Shown here piece after piece: positions 1 through 6,817 of a stretch of DNA of 10,453 nucleotides. The stretch spans positions 1 through 10,453 of the forward strand of contig CAYVWX010000103.1 in the NCBI GenBank assembly GCA_964455635.1, in the 5' to 3' direction. Below the pieces are notes generated by a model. It saw only the letters and a program-made list of their open reading frames with translations, did no database searches and was not told the origin of the DNA. Position 1 is the stretch's first letter; each line of letters starts with the position of its first letter. This DNA is from B16-G9 sp964455635. Lineage in GTDB: Bacteria > Bacteroidota > Bacteroidia > Bacteroidales > F082. The position numbers and the translations under genes were made by a program.

Positions 1-32
1 CGTGATTTTCGATGGCGAAGCCGAAAATCATG
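1..32. repeat. Inverted repeat (hairpin) at the left edge
   Basis: Positions 1-11 pair with 22-32 (one G-U pair) around a 10-nt loop, giving an 11-bp stem that may extend beyond the window. No T-run follows on the + strand. It could be a terminator for a - strand transcript or the end of an upstream gene's terminator, but the flank that would decide this lies outside the window. Confidence 0.45.
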
Positions 33-62
33 ACAAAACATAAAAATCAAAATATTAGATTA

Positions 63-95
63 ACCCTGTGGAATAGTTTTCAAATTTCACAGGGT
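63..95 (+). promoter_or_regulatory. Leader hairpin before the haem lipoprotein gene
   Basis: ACCCTGTG at 63-70 is the exact reverse complement of CACAGGGT at 88-95. With one G-U pair the stem extends to 11 bp (63-73 with 85-95) and has an 11-nt loop. No T-run follows, so it is a poor intrinsic terminator. It sits 18 nt before the chosen ATG at 114 and could be a 5' leader structure or an operator-like dyad. The function is inferred only from position. Confidence 0.4.
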
Positions 96-113
96 AAACA
101 AAATTATAAACAC

Positions 114-731
114 ATGAAAAATATTTACCTGTTGATTTTTCTGATAACATTTGCAGCATGCAATGCACCGTCAACAAAAAATAATCAAAACCAAAAAAAA
201 ATAGTTTTGACCGAAGCCGCTAAAAAGCATCTTATTATTGAAGGTGAATCTTTGTCGAAACAAGTGGCTGTTGTTTTACAAAAAAACCTGAAATCTGCTA
301 TTAAAAATCACGGTATCGACGGGGCTATCGGATTTTGCCACGGAAAAGCAATTAGTTTAACCGATTCGGTGGCCAAAGCGCATCATGTTACCATCAGGCG
401 TTCAGCCAAAAAATTCAGAAATCCTTTTAATGAAACATCAAAATTGGAAAGCGATGTTTATAAACAGTATGTTCTCGACTGGCTTGGAAACAAACCTTTA
501 AAACCTCAAATAATTGTTGATAAAAACGGTCGGCCGGTTTATTACGGTTTAATAAAGCTAAATAAAAAAGTATGTTTGCAGTGCCATGGGCTTCCCGGAA
601 AAGATATGCCTGTGGAACGTGAAAAGAGAATTAAACAGCTCTACCCCGGCGATAAGGCTGTTAACTTTAAGTTTGGCCAGCCACGCGGCATGTGGGTAAT
701 AACATTTCCGGAATATAAAGTTGAGAATTAG
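114..731 (+). CDS. DUF3365 (Tll0287-like) c-type haem lipoprotein
   Basis: This encodes a 205-residue secreted lipoprotein with one covalently bound haem. Residues 1-16 form a lipoprotein signal with lipobox TFAAC and lipidation at Cys16. The DUF3365 body carries an FCH motif (Cys75), an RRSAKKFRNPFN motif at 95-106 and the haem c site CLQCH at 154-158, in the order usual for the family. In the cyanobacterial homologue Tll0287 the haem lies in a PAS-like fold with His/Cys axial ligands; Cys75 and His158 are the likely counterparts here (inference). In-frame ATGs at 12 and 30 exist, but they would put a charged stretch before the signal peptide and place two hairpins inside the gene, so 114 is preferred. 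The gap to ccoI is 18 bp, so co-transcription is likely. Role unknown: redox or gas sensor, or electron carrier for the oxidase. Confidence 0.82.
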   Translation: MKNIYLLIFLITFAACNAPSTKNNQNQKKIVLTEAAKKHLIIEGESLSKQVAVVLQKNLKSAIKNHGIDGAIGFCHGKAISLTDSVAKAHHVTIRRSAKKFRNPFNETSKLESDVYKQYVLDWLGNKPLKPQIIVDKNGRPVYYGLIKLNKKVCLQCHGLPGKDMPVEREKRIKQLYPGDKAVNFKFGQPRGMWVITFPEYKVEN

Positions 732-749
732 AAACCATAAAACTACCTG

Positions 750-3128
750 ATGGGCGTAAAATGCATACATTGTGGCGAAGATTGCGGCAGCAATCCGGTA
801 ATGTGGGACGATAAGCCTTTTTGTTGTCATGGTTGTAAAACCGTTTACCAGATTCTTAACGAAAAAAAACTGGATAAATATTACGAAATTCAGCCCATGT
901 CGGGCATTAAGGTTGAAAAAGCCCCTGTGGGTAACAAGTATGCCTACCTCGATTTAGACGAAATAAAAGAGAAACTTCTGGGCTTTTCAGATGGCGATAT
1001 TAGTAAGGTTACCCTATTTATACCCACCATCCATTGTGCTTCCTGTATCTGGCTGCTCGAAAATCTGAATACCATTAATCCGGCCATTATCGCCTCAAAC
1101 GTAAATTTTCCTCAAAAAAAAGCAACAATCACCTTTAACAATCAGCAAATTACGTTGCGCGAGCTTGTTGAACTTCTGGTTTCCATTCATTATGTTCCCG
1201 AAATCACGTTAGATCAACTTGAAGAAAAGAAAAACAGCAACTCGTCGCGTGATGTATTGTTAAAAATAGGTGTAGCAGGATTCAGTCTGATGAATGTTAT
1301 GTTATACAACTTTCCGGAGTATCTTCCGGGAGGTGACCAACTGAGCGAACTGTTTACCAAATTTTTCGGCTATATGAGCTTTGCCCTGGCATTACCGGTG
1401 GTTTTATATAGTGCCAACGATTATTATCTTTCTGCCATTAAGGGATTGCGTCATAAAATTGTAAACATCGACGTACCCATCACCCTGGGTATTTTTACAC
1501 TGTTTGTGCAAAGCAGTTACCAAATATTTACCGGAGAGGGAATCGGATATATGGACTCGCTGGTGGGACTTGTATTCTTTTTGCTGGTAGGTAAATGGTA
1601 CCAAAGCAAAACCTATCAGGCACTCTCGTTTGAACGCGACTATAAATCCTATTTTCCGGTGGCCGTTACAACCATTGTTGACAATAAAGAGGTAACCATC
1701 CCCTTATCAAAATTAAAGGAAAAAGACAGAATTTTAATCAGAAATCAGGAACTTATTCCTGCCGATGCCAAATTGTTAAAGGGAGAAGCCGAAATAGACT
1801 ACTCCTTTGTTACCGGCGAATCACTTCCGGTAAATAAAAAGGCCGGCGACCTTATTTTTGCTGGCGGACGACAGGTTGGCAGCAATATTGAACTTGAAGT
1901 TGAAAAATCGGTTGATCAAAGTTATTTAACACAGCTCTGGAATCAGGAGTACCACAAACAAAACAAGGAGTCGGAGTTAAACCACATTGTTAACAAGGTA
2001 AGCGAATATTTTACCTACGCCGTTTTGGCCATCGCATCGGCAGCCGGAATTTACTGGCTTATAAACGATTCGTCGCTGGCACTGTTTGCTTTCACCTCGG
2101 TGCTGATTATTGCCTGTCCCTGTGCGCTGGCATTAACCATTCCGTTTACTTTTGGAAGCACCATGCGCGAATATGGCCGCAAAGGATTCTACATTAAAAA
2201 TGTGGAAGTTATTGAAAACCTCAGGAAAATTGATGCCATTGTATTTGATAAAACAGGTACCCTTACGGTAAACCGTTCAATGAAAGTAGAGTTTATAGGC
2301 GACGAACTGTCACAACATCAGCTAAAAGTTATTAAATCGCTGGTTTCCAACTCAGGTCACCCGTTAAGCATTACCATTAAAGAGTATATTGACGTTGACT
2401 CGGAATTAGCCGTAACAGACTTCAAAGAAATTGCTTCACTGGGAATAACAGGCATGATAGAAGGAAAAAGGGTAAACATCGGTTCACGTAAATTTGTTAC
2501 CGGTAAAGATGATAACCAGCCGCTGTCAACCAATGTTTATGTGTATTTAGAAGATAAAATATTGGGATACTTTAAAATAGAGAACCAATACAGAGAAGGG
2601 CTGAAAGCCGTAATCGACAGCCTGAAAAAAAGATATGAGCTTTACCTCCTCTCGGGAGATAACGAATCGGAAAAAGAAAATCTGTTGCCTCTTTTTGGTT
2701 CGGAAGCCAAGTTGCTGTTTAACCAAAGTCCGACAGACAAACGTGATTTTATCAGAAGACTAAAAAGTGAGCACAAAAAAGTGCTGATGATAGGCGACGG
2801 CCTTAACGATGCCGGAGCCCTGATGGAAAGCGATGTAGGGTTAACCGTTGCTGACGATATTTACAGCTTCTCCCCTGCCTGCGACGGTATCATCGAATCC
2901 TCAAAATTCAGGATGCTTAACAGGTTTATTACTTTTACGGGATATGCATTTAAGGTCGTCGTAATAAGCTTTGCCATTTCGTTTTTATACAATGTTGTCG
3001 GGCTTTATTTTGCCGTTAGCGGTAGTATGTCGCCGTTAGTAGCAGCCATTTTAATGCCCATCAGTTCGGTGAGCGTGGTTTTGTTTGCCACTTTATCAAT
3101 CAGGGCACTTTCAAAATACAGACTCTGA
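750..3128 (+). CDS. ccoI: Copper-translocating P1B-type ATPase CcoI/FixI of cbb3 oxidase maturation
   Basis: This is a 792-residue inner-membrane ATPase that moves copper out of the cytoplasm for the CuB centre of cbb3 oxidase. A Cys-rich N-terminal metal-binding domain (Cys5, 8, 12, 25, 26, 29) is followed by a ferredoxin-like HMA domain with CASC at 96-99. After several membrane helices come the actuator loop TGES (355-358), the metal-site CPC (456-458), the phosphorylation motif DKTGT (500-504), the P1B-type HP motif (537-538) and the hinge GDGLND (682-687). The final two helices end at about residue 787. The double N-terminal metal domain and the position before ccoS-ccoNO favour CcoI over the general exporter CopA. 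The length is normal. The gene ends in tandem in-frame stops TGA-TAA. It follows the haem lipoprotein by 18 bp with no visible terminator between them. Confidence 0.95.
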   Translation: MGVKCIHCGEDCGSNPVMWDDKPFCCHGCKTVYQILNEKKLDKYYEIQPMSGIKVEKAPVGNKYAYLDLDEIKEKLLGFSDGDISKVTLFIPTIHCASCIWLLENLNTINPAIIASNVNFPQKKATITFNNQQITLRELVELLVSIHYVPEITLDQLEEKKNSNSSRDVLLKIGVAGFSLMNVMLYNFPEYLPGGDQLSELFTKFFGYMSFALALPVVLYSANDYYLSAIKGLRHKIVNIDVPITLGIFTLFVQSSYQIFTGEGIGYMDSLVGLVFFLLVGKWYQSKTYQALSFERDYKSYFPVAVTTIVDNKEVTIPLSKLKEKDRILIRNQELIPADAKLLKGEAEIDYSFVTGESLPVNKKAGDLIFAGGRQVGSNIELEVEKSVDQSYLTQLWNQEYHKQNKESELNHIVNKVSEYFTYAVLAIASAAGIYWLINDSSLALFAFTSVLIIACPCALALTIPFTFGSTMREYGRKGFYIKNVEVIENLRKIDAIVFDKTGTLTVNRSMKVEFIGDELSQHQLKVIKSLVSNSGHPLSITIKEYIDVDSELAVTDFKEIASLGITGMIEGKRVNIGSRKFVTGKDDNQPLSTNVYVYLEDKILGYFKIENQYREGLKAVIDSLKKRYELYLLSGDNESEKENLLPLFGSEAKLLFNQSPTDKRDFIRRLKSEHKKVLMIGDGLNDAGALMESDVGLTVADDIYSFSPACDGIIESSKFRMLNRFITFTGYAFKVVVISFAISFLYNVVGLYFAVSGSMSPLVAAILMPISSVSVVLFATLSIRALSKYRL

Positions 3129-3392
3129 TAAAGGGATACCTCAACTTTTTTAATATCCATTTTCAGACTTAAATAAATCCGGCAGGTAGTACCCGTCAAT
3201 GTGTATAAACAATACTGTTACAATAATTTATCATCAACACTTGTTAATTTTAAATTAGGCGGTTAACATATTTATTAGTTTAACAGGCATGTTTTTATTT
3301 GTTTTCTCAACCGGATAAGTTCTTTTTTTAAAAAATTTACTAAAAAATCAAAGCAGCACATTATCAGGTAAATAATACAAAATATTAGGTTT

Positions 3393-3410
3393 TTATGATA
3401 AATTTCATAA
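3393..3410. promoter_or_regulatory. Candidate CRP/FNR-family operator dyad
   Basis: TTATGA at 3393-3398 and TCATAA at 3405-3410 are exact reverse complements separated by 6 bp. This is the geometry of CRP/FNR-family sites (TGTGA-N6-TCACA or TTGAT-N4-ATCAA). Its centre, 3401.5, lies about 60 bp upstream of the start point predicted from the promoter at 3428-3457, close to the class I activator position near -61.5. cbb3 operons are commonly controlled by FNR-type regulators. The half-sites do not match the E. coli consensus exactly, so the regulator is an inference. Confidence 0.42.
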
Positions 3411-3427
3411 CTTTACGCCTCTAAAAG

Positions 3428-3457
3428 TTGATTATTTAAGATTTTTTAATATTTTTG
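3428..3457 (+). promoter_or_regulatory. Bacteroidota-type sigma-ABfr promoter for ccoS-ccoNOQP
   Basis: A -33 element TTG at 3428-3430 and a -7 element TATTTTTG (TAnnTTTG) at 3450-3457 are separated by exactly 19 bp, the arrangement typical of Bacteroidota housekeeping promoters. Transcription would begin near 3461, leaving a leader of about 30 nt before the ccoS ATG. It is the best promoter match noticed in the window. Confidence 0.6.
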
Positions 3458-3490
3458 GACAATTCATTAATCAAGCACCTTATTACTTAA

Positions 3491-3649
3491 ATGTCGATAG
3501 TTATTTTACTTGCAATAATAGGAATCCTGGTGGCAGGCGGTTTTTTAGCGGCCTTTTTATGGGCTGTCAAGAGCGGTCAGTACGACGACACCGAATCGCC
3601 TGCCATGCGTATGCTGTTTGATGACACAAAACCAAAAGAGGAATTATAA
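3491..3649 (+). CDS. ccoS: CcoS, small cbb3 oxidase maturation protein
   Basis: A 52-residue protein starts at ATG 3491 and stops at TAA 3647-3649. Residues 3-25 are one hydrophobic helix rich in Ile, Leu, Gly and Ala. It is followed by WAVKSGQYDD (24-33) and ESPAMRMLFDD (35-45), which matches the CcoS family pattern of a single membrane anchor and then GQ[FY]DD...PA.R.L.DD. CcoS is needed for insertion of cofactors (haem b and CuB) into the catalytic subunit in bacteria where it has been tested. It is the first gene after the predicted promoter and lies 47 bp before ccoNO. Its small size makes it easy to miss in gene calling, but the motif match and context make it secure. Confidence 0.9.
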   Translation: MSIVILLAIIGILVAGGFLAAFLWAVKSGQYDDTESPAMRMLFDDTKPKEEL

Positions 3650-3696
3650 AATTAAATTAATTAAACCCTTAATAAATTAATCAATTAACAAAGCGT

Positions 3697-5850
3697 ATGG
3701 AATTACAAAAGTTTACTTACGACAACAAGTTATCCAAACTGTTTATGTATGCCACCATTTTATGGGGCGCCGTTGGATTACTTGTAGGATTAACAGCTGC
3801 CTTTGAGCTTATATTCCCAAGTTGGAACGGTGGAATACCGTGGCTCACCTTCAGCCGTATCAGACCTTTACATACCAATGCAGCAATTTTTGCTTTTGTT
3901 GGTAATGCTATTTTCCTTGCTGTGTATTATTCTACACCAAGGTTACTAAAAACCCCCATGTTTAGTAAAAAATTGGGATGTATTCATTTTTGGGGCTGGC
4001 AAGCCATTATTGTAGCTGCTGCCATTACCCTGCCTTTGGGATTTACCCAATCAAAAGAATATGCCGAATTGGAATGGCCTATTGACCTTGCTGTAGTTGT
4101 AGTATGGGTAATTTTCGGTATTAACCTTATCGGTACATTGGTAAAACGAAGAATTAAACATATTTATGTTGCCATCTGGTTTTACATTGCTACCTGGGTT
4201 ACCGTGGCTGTTTTATACATTACAAACAACATGGCTTTACCGGTATCTGCCATGAAAAGTTACGGTGTTTATGCCGGTGTACAGGATGCTTTGGTTCAAT
4301 GGTGGTACGGACACAATGCTGTTGCATTTTTTCTGACAACTCCCTTTTTAGGGTTAATGTATTATTTTATCCCAAAAGCTTCAAACAGACCTGTTTATTC
4401 ATATAAACTGTCCATCATTCACTTTTGGGCGCTTATTTTCCTTTATATCTGGGCAGGACCTCATCATTTATTATACTCTGCATTACCTGACTGGGCTCAG
4501 GCCTTGGGTGTAGTGTTCTCTGTTATGTTAATTGCTCCGTCATGGGGTGGTATGATTAACGGGCTGTTAACACTGAGAGGCGCCTGGGACAAGGTTCGTG
4601 AAGACCCCATTTTAAAAATGTTTGTGGTTGGTGTAACTGCCTATGGTATGTCAACTTTTGAAGGCCCTATGCTTTCGCTTAAAACCGTTAATGCATTGAG
4701 TCATTTTACCGACTGGACCATTGCCCACGTTCATATTGGAACATTGGGATGGAACGGTATGCTTACTTTCGGTATGATTTACTGGTTAACACCCCGTTTG
4801 TTTAATCATAAACTTTATTCCGTTAAAATGGCAAATCTACACTTCTGGCTGGCCACTACCGGAATGTTGTTTTTCTCGATTCCACTTTATTTTGCAGGCT
4901 TTACCCAAAGCCTGATGTGGAAAGAATTTACCGATGCCGGTGCTTTGGCTTATCCTAACTTTTTAGATACGGTAACACAAATTTTACCCATGTATGCCAT
5001 GAGAGCTTTTGGAGGCTCCTTATATTACACCGGTGTAATTTTATTTGTTATTAATATTTGGAAAACAGTTGCTGCCGGTAAATTTGTACGATTTGAGGAA
5101 GACTCTGCACCTGCAAGAGAGGCTGTTAAACATGCTGAAAAAGAGGGATGGCACCGTCGTTTGGAAGGAATGCCTGTTAAATTTACTGTGGCAGCTCTTA
5201 TTGTTATTTTAATTGGTGGCTTGGTCGAAATTGTTCCTATGATGCTTGTAAAAAGTAATGTACCTACAATTTCTGCAGTTAAACCCTATACACCTCTTGA
5301 ACTTGAAGGCCGCGATATTTATGTCCGCGAAGGATGTTACTTATGTCATTCACAGGAAATCAGGCCTTTCAGGTCGGAAGTTGAACGTTACGGCGAATAC
5401 AGCAAAGCCGGCGAAAGTGTTTACGACCATCCGTTCCAGTTTGGTTCTAAACGTACCGGACCCGATTTAGCTCGCGAAGGTGTAAAAACATTGCCTAATT
5501 ACAAACCAAACTCGTGGCATTATAACCATATGCTTAACCCGCAATCGTTAAATCCCGAATCGGTTATGCCACCCTACCCGTGGATTATTGAAAATGATTT
5601 GGATGTTTCTACCCTGGCTTCAAAAATCAAAACCATGCAAACACTTGGCGTACCTTATCCAAAAGGCTATGCCGACGGACAAGCTATGAAAGATTTGGAA
5701 AAACAAGCCAATGAAATTGCACAAAACCTCAAAGAGGCAGGTATTAATACCAGCTCTAAAAAGGAGATTATTGCACTTATTGCTTATCTGCAACGTCTTG
5801 GTACCGATATTTATAAGGATGGAAATCCTGCTCAATACAGTAACAAATAA
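3697..5850 (+). CDS. ccoNO: Fused cbb3 cytochrome c oxidase subunits I and II (CcoN-CcoO)
   Basis: This 717-residue protein joins the catalytic subunit (CcoN, about 1-470) to the membrane-anchored monohaem subunit (CcoO, about 490-717). The CcoN part reduces O2 to water. Its expected ligands are all present: His59 and His346 for low-spin haem b, His344 for haem b3, His206, His256 and His257 for CuB, Tyr250 as the helix-VII tyrosine cross-linked to a CuB histidine, and Glu322 in STFEGPM. The linker (465-490) is charged and cytoplasmic. One helix at about 496-517 is followed by the haem c site CYLCH (547-551) and the Met-ligand motif SVMPPYPW (Met624). No stop or frameshift separates the halves, so this is a true fusion, an arrangement known in Bacteroidota. 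It is preceded by an AT-rich 47-bp gap after ccoS and followed by ccoQ after 14 bp. Confidence 0.96.
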   Translation: MELQKFTYDNKLSKLFMYATILWGAVGLLVGLTAAFELIFPSWNGGIPWLTFSRIRPLHTNAAIFAFVGNAIFLAVYYSTPRLLKTPMFSKKLGCIHFWGWQAIIVAAAITLPLGFTQSKEYAELEWPIDLAVVVVWVIFGINLIGTLVKRRIKHIYVAIWFYIATWVTVAVLYITNNMALPVSAMKSYGVYAGVQDALVQWWYGHNAVAFFLTTPFLGLMYYFIPKASNRPVYSYKLSIIHFWALIFLYIWAGPHHLLYSALPDWAQALGVVFSVMLIAPSWGGMINGLLTLRGAWDKVREDPILKMFVVGVTAYGMSTFEGPMLSLKTVNALSHFTDWTIAHVHIGTLGWNGMLTFGMIYWLTPRLFNHKLYSVKMANLHFWLATTGMLFFSIPLYFAGFTQSLMWKEFTDAGALAYPNFLDTVTQILPMYAMRAFGGSLYYTGVILFVINIWKTVAAGKFVRFEEDSAPAREAVKHAEKEGWHRRLEGMPVKFTVAALIVILIGGLVEIVPMMLVKSNVPTISAVKPYTPLELEGRDIYVREGCYLCHSQEIRPFRSEVERYGEYSKAGESVYDHPFQFGSKRTGPDLAREGVKTLPNYKPNSWHYNHMLNPQSLNPESVMPPYPWIIENDLDVSTLASKIKTMQTLGVPYPKGYADGQAMKDLEKQANEIAQNLKEAGINTSSKKEIIALIAYLQRLGTDIYKDGNPAQYSNK

Positions 5851-5864
5851 ACAGAAATAGTATT

Positions 5865-6071
5865 ATGAGAATCGTAATAAACACATTAGAGCGTATTCAG
5901 GGAGTAAATGCTTATGGAATTTTTTCACTTCTTGTCTTCTTTATCTTTTTTATGGTAATGGCTTATTTAGTCTTTAATCTTGACAAAGGATACATCGAAG
6001 ATATGAAAAACATGCCTCTTGAAGATAATGAAAACGATTCTTCAGATATTTTTACGGAAAATAATTTTTGA
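5865..6071 (+). CDS. ccoQ: CcoQ-like small cbb3 oxidase subunit
   Basis: This is a 68-residue protein with a single membrane helix at about 17-38 (rich in Phe, Leu and Val) and a short acidic tail (about 45-66, many Asp, Glu and Asn). Size, topology and position between ccoNO and ccoP match CcoQ/FixQ, which stabilises the assembled oxidase and is not needed for catalysis. Sequence similarity in this family is low, so the call rests largely on position. It starts 14 bp after the ccoNO stop and ends 23 bp before ccoP, so it is almost surely in the same transcript. Confidence 0.75.
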   Translation: MRIVINTLERIQGVNAYGIFSLLVFFIFFMVMAYLVFNLDKGYIEDMKNMPLEDNENDSSDIFTENNF

Positions 6072-6094
6072 AACCATAAAAAAAGATAATCCTT

Positions 6095-6706
6095 ATGGCT
6101 ACAGATGATAAAAAAAATGTAAATCTTCAAAACGAAGATTATGAAATTGATACCCTTACAAATGACCGGTTAATAAAAGGTCATAATTACGATGGTATCA
6201 GAGAACTCGATAATGCACTTCCCCCCTGGTGGGTTTGGCTTTTTTACATTACTATTGCTTTTGCAATTATTTATTCGATAAGGCTGTTCGTTTTTAATGC
6301 CGACGATTTGGTACAAGCCAAGGAGTTTAATAAAGAGATGGCCGACTATCGTGCGTCGCACAAAGAATCGACCAAGTCGGATGCAAATTTCAAAGTAATG
6401 TTGTTAACCGATGATGCATCCATGGCTGACGGACAGAAAACATGGGAAAGCATTTGTGCTGCCTGCCATTTAAAAGATGGCGGCGGATTGGTAGGCCCTA
6501 ACATGACCGACAATTACTGGATTCATGGTAATACCGTTAACGACCTTTATAATACAGTTACTAATGGTGTTATTGAAAAGGGTATGCTTTCGTACAAACA
6601 GCAACTTACCGACAAACAACGGTTAGAAGTTGTTAGTTATATTTTAGAGAAACTGCAAGGTACAACCCCTGCAAACCCGAAAGCCCCACAGGGTAAAAAG
6701 TATTAA
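6095..6706 (+). CDS. ccoP: Mono-haem CcoP, cbb3 oxidase subunit III
   Basis: This is a 203-residue membrane-anchored cytochrome c that passes electrons to the CcoO and CcoN centres. The CcoP N-terminal domain is clear: HNYDGIRELDNALPPWW (30-46), then one helix at about 46-66. A single cytochrome c domain follows, with CAACH at 121-125 and a probable axial Met164 in GMLSYK. Proteobacterial CcoP is usually near 300 residues and has two CxxCH sites; here there is only one. The C-terminus is complete, with a Pro/Lys-rich tail and a TAA stop, so this is the short form seen in Bacteroidota rather than a truncation. It is the last gene before the 12-bp stem hairpin at 6739-6766. Confidence 0.93.
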   Translation: MATDDKKNVNLQNEDYEIDTLTNDRLIKGHNYDGIRELDNALPPWWVWLFYITIAFAIIYSIRLFVFNADDLVQAKEFNKEMADYRASHKESTKSDANFKVMLLTDDASMADGQKTWESICAACHLKDGGGLVGPNMTDNYWIHGNTVNDLYNTVTNGVIEKGMLSYKQQLTDKQRLEVVSYILEKLQGTTPANPKAPQGKKY

Positions 6707-6738
6707 TTTATTAGTAAATTTTACTGAAGACCTATTCC

Positions 6739-6766
6739 GGAAGCCGAATTGTTAAATTCGGCTTCC
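6739..6766 (+). terminator. Strong hairpin between ccoP and ccoG (partial terminator or RNA-stability element)
   Basis: Twelve perfectly paired bases (6739-6750 with 6755-6766, starting GGAAGCCGAATT) enclose a GTTA loop. The stem is strong for this AT-rich region. It is followed by TGCATTTGTAC rather than a clean T-run, so it may terminate only partly, or protect the 3' end of the ccoSNOQP message. The accessory genes would then be expressed at lower levels. Confidence 0.55.
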
Positions 6767-6817
6767 TGCATTTGTACAAAAAATTAATATAGATAGATAG
6801 TTATATAGCAAAATATT

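Larger units (their letters stand above)
3129..3490 (+). other. Gene-free control region upstream of ccoS-ccoNOQP
   Basis: This 362-bp AT-rich spacer has no credible ORF. It holds a loose inverted repeat TGTTAA/TTAACA (3242-3247 and 3263-3268), a T7A6 tract at 3323-3335 that may be curved DNA, the dyad at 3393-3410 and the promoter at 3428-3457. No clear intrinsic terminator follows ccoI, so readthrough from the upstream pair remains possible. Confidence 0.6.

Noticed and set aside
12..113. N-terminal extension of the haem lipoprotein gene from ATG 12 or 30
   Set aside because: It would place 28-34 polar, basic residues before a clear lipoprotein signal peptide and cover two hairpins; ATG 114 gives a normal lipoprotein.
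558..830. Minus-strand frame of 90 codons
   Set aside because: It lies antisense to the end of the haem lipoprotein gene and the start of ccoI, has no recognisable motif, and both + strand genes are secure.
5258..5470. Plus-strand 70-codon frame inside ccoNO
   Set aside because: It is an out-of-frame shadow of the CcoO haem region; the conserved CYLCH motif belongs to the main frame.
6790..6800. Short ATAGATAGATAG tandem repeat before ccoG
   Set aside because: It has only about three 4-bp units, is not long enough to suggest a variable phase-switching tract, and sits in a generally AT-rich leader.
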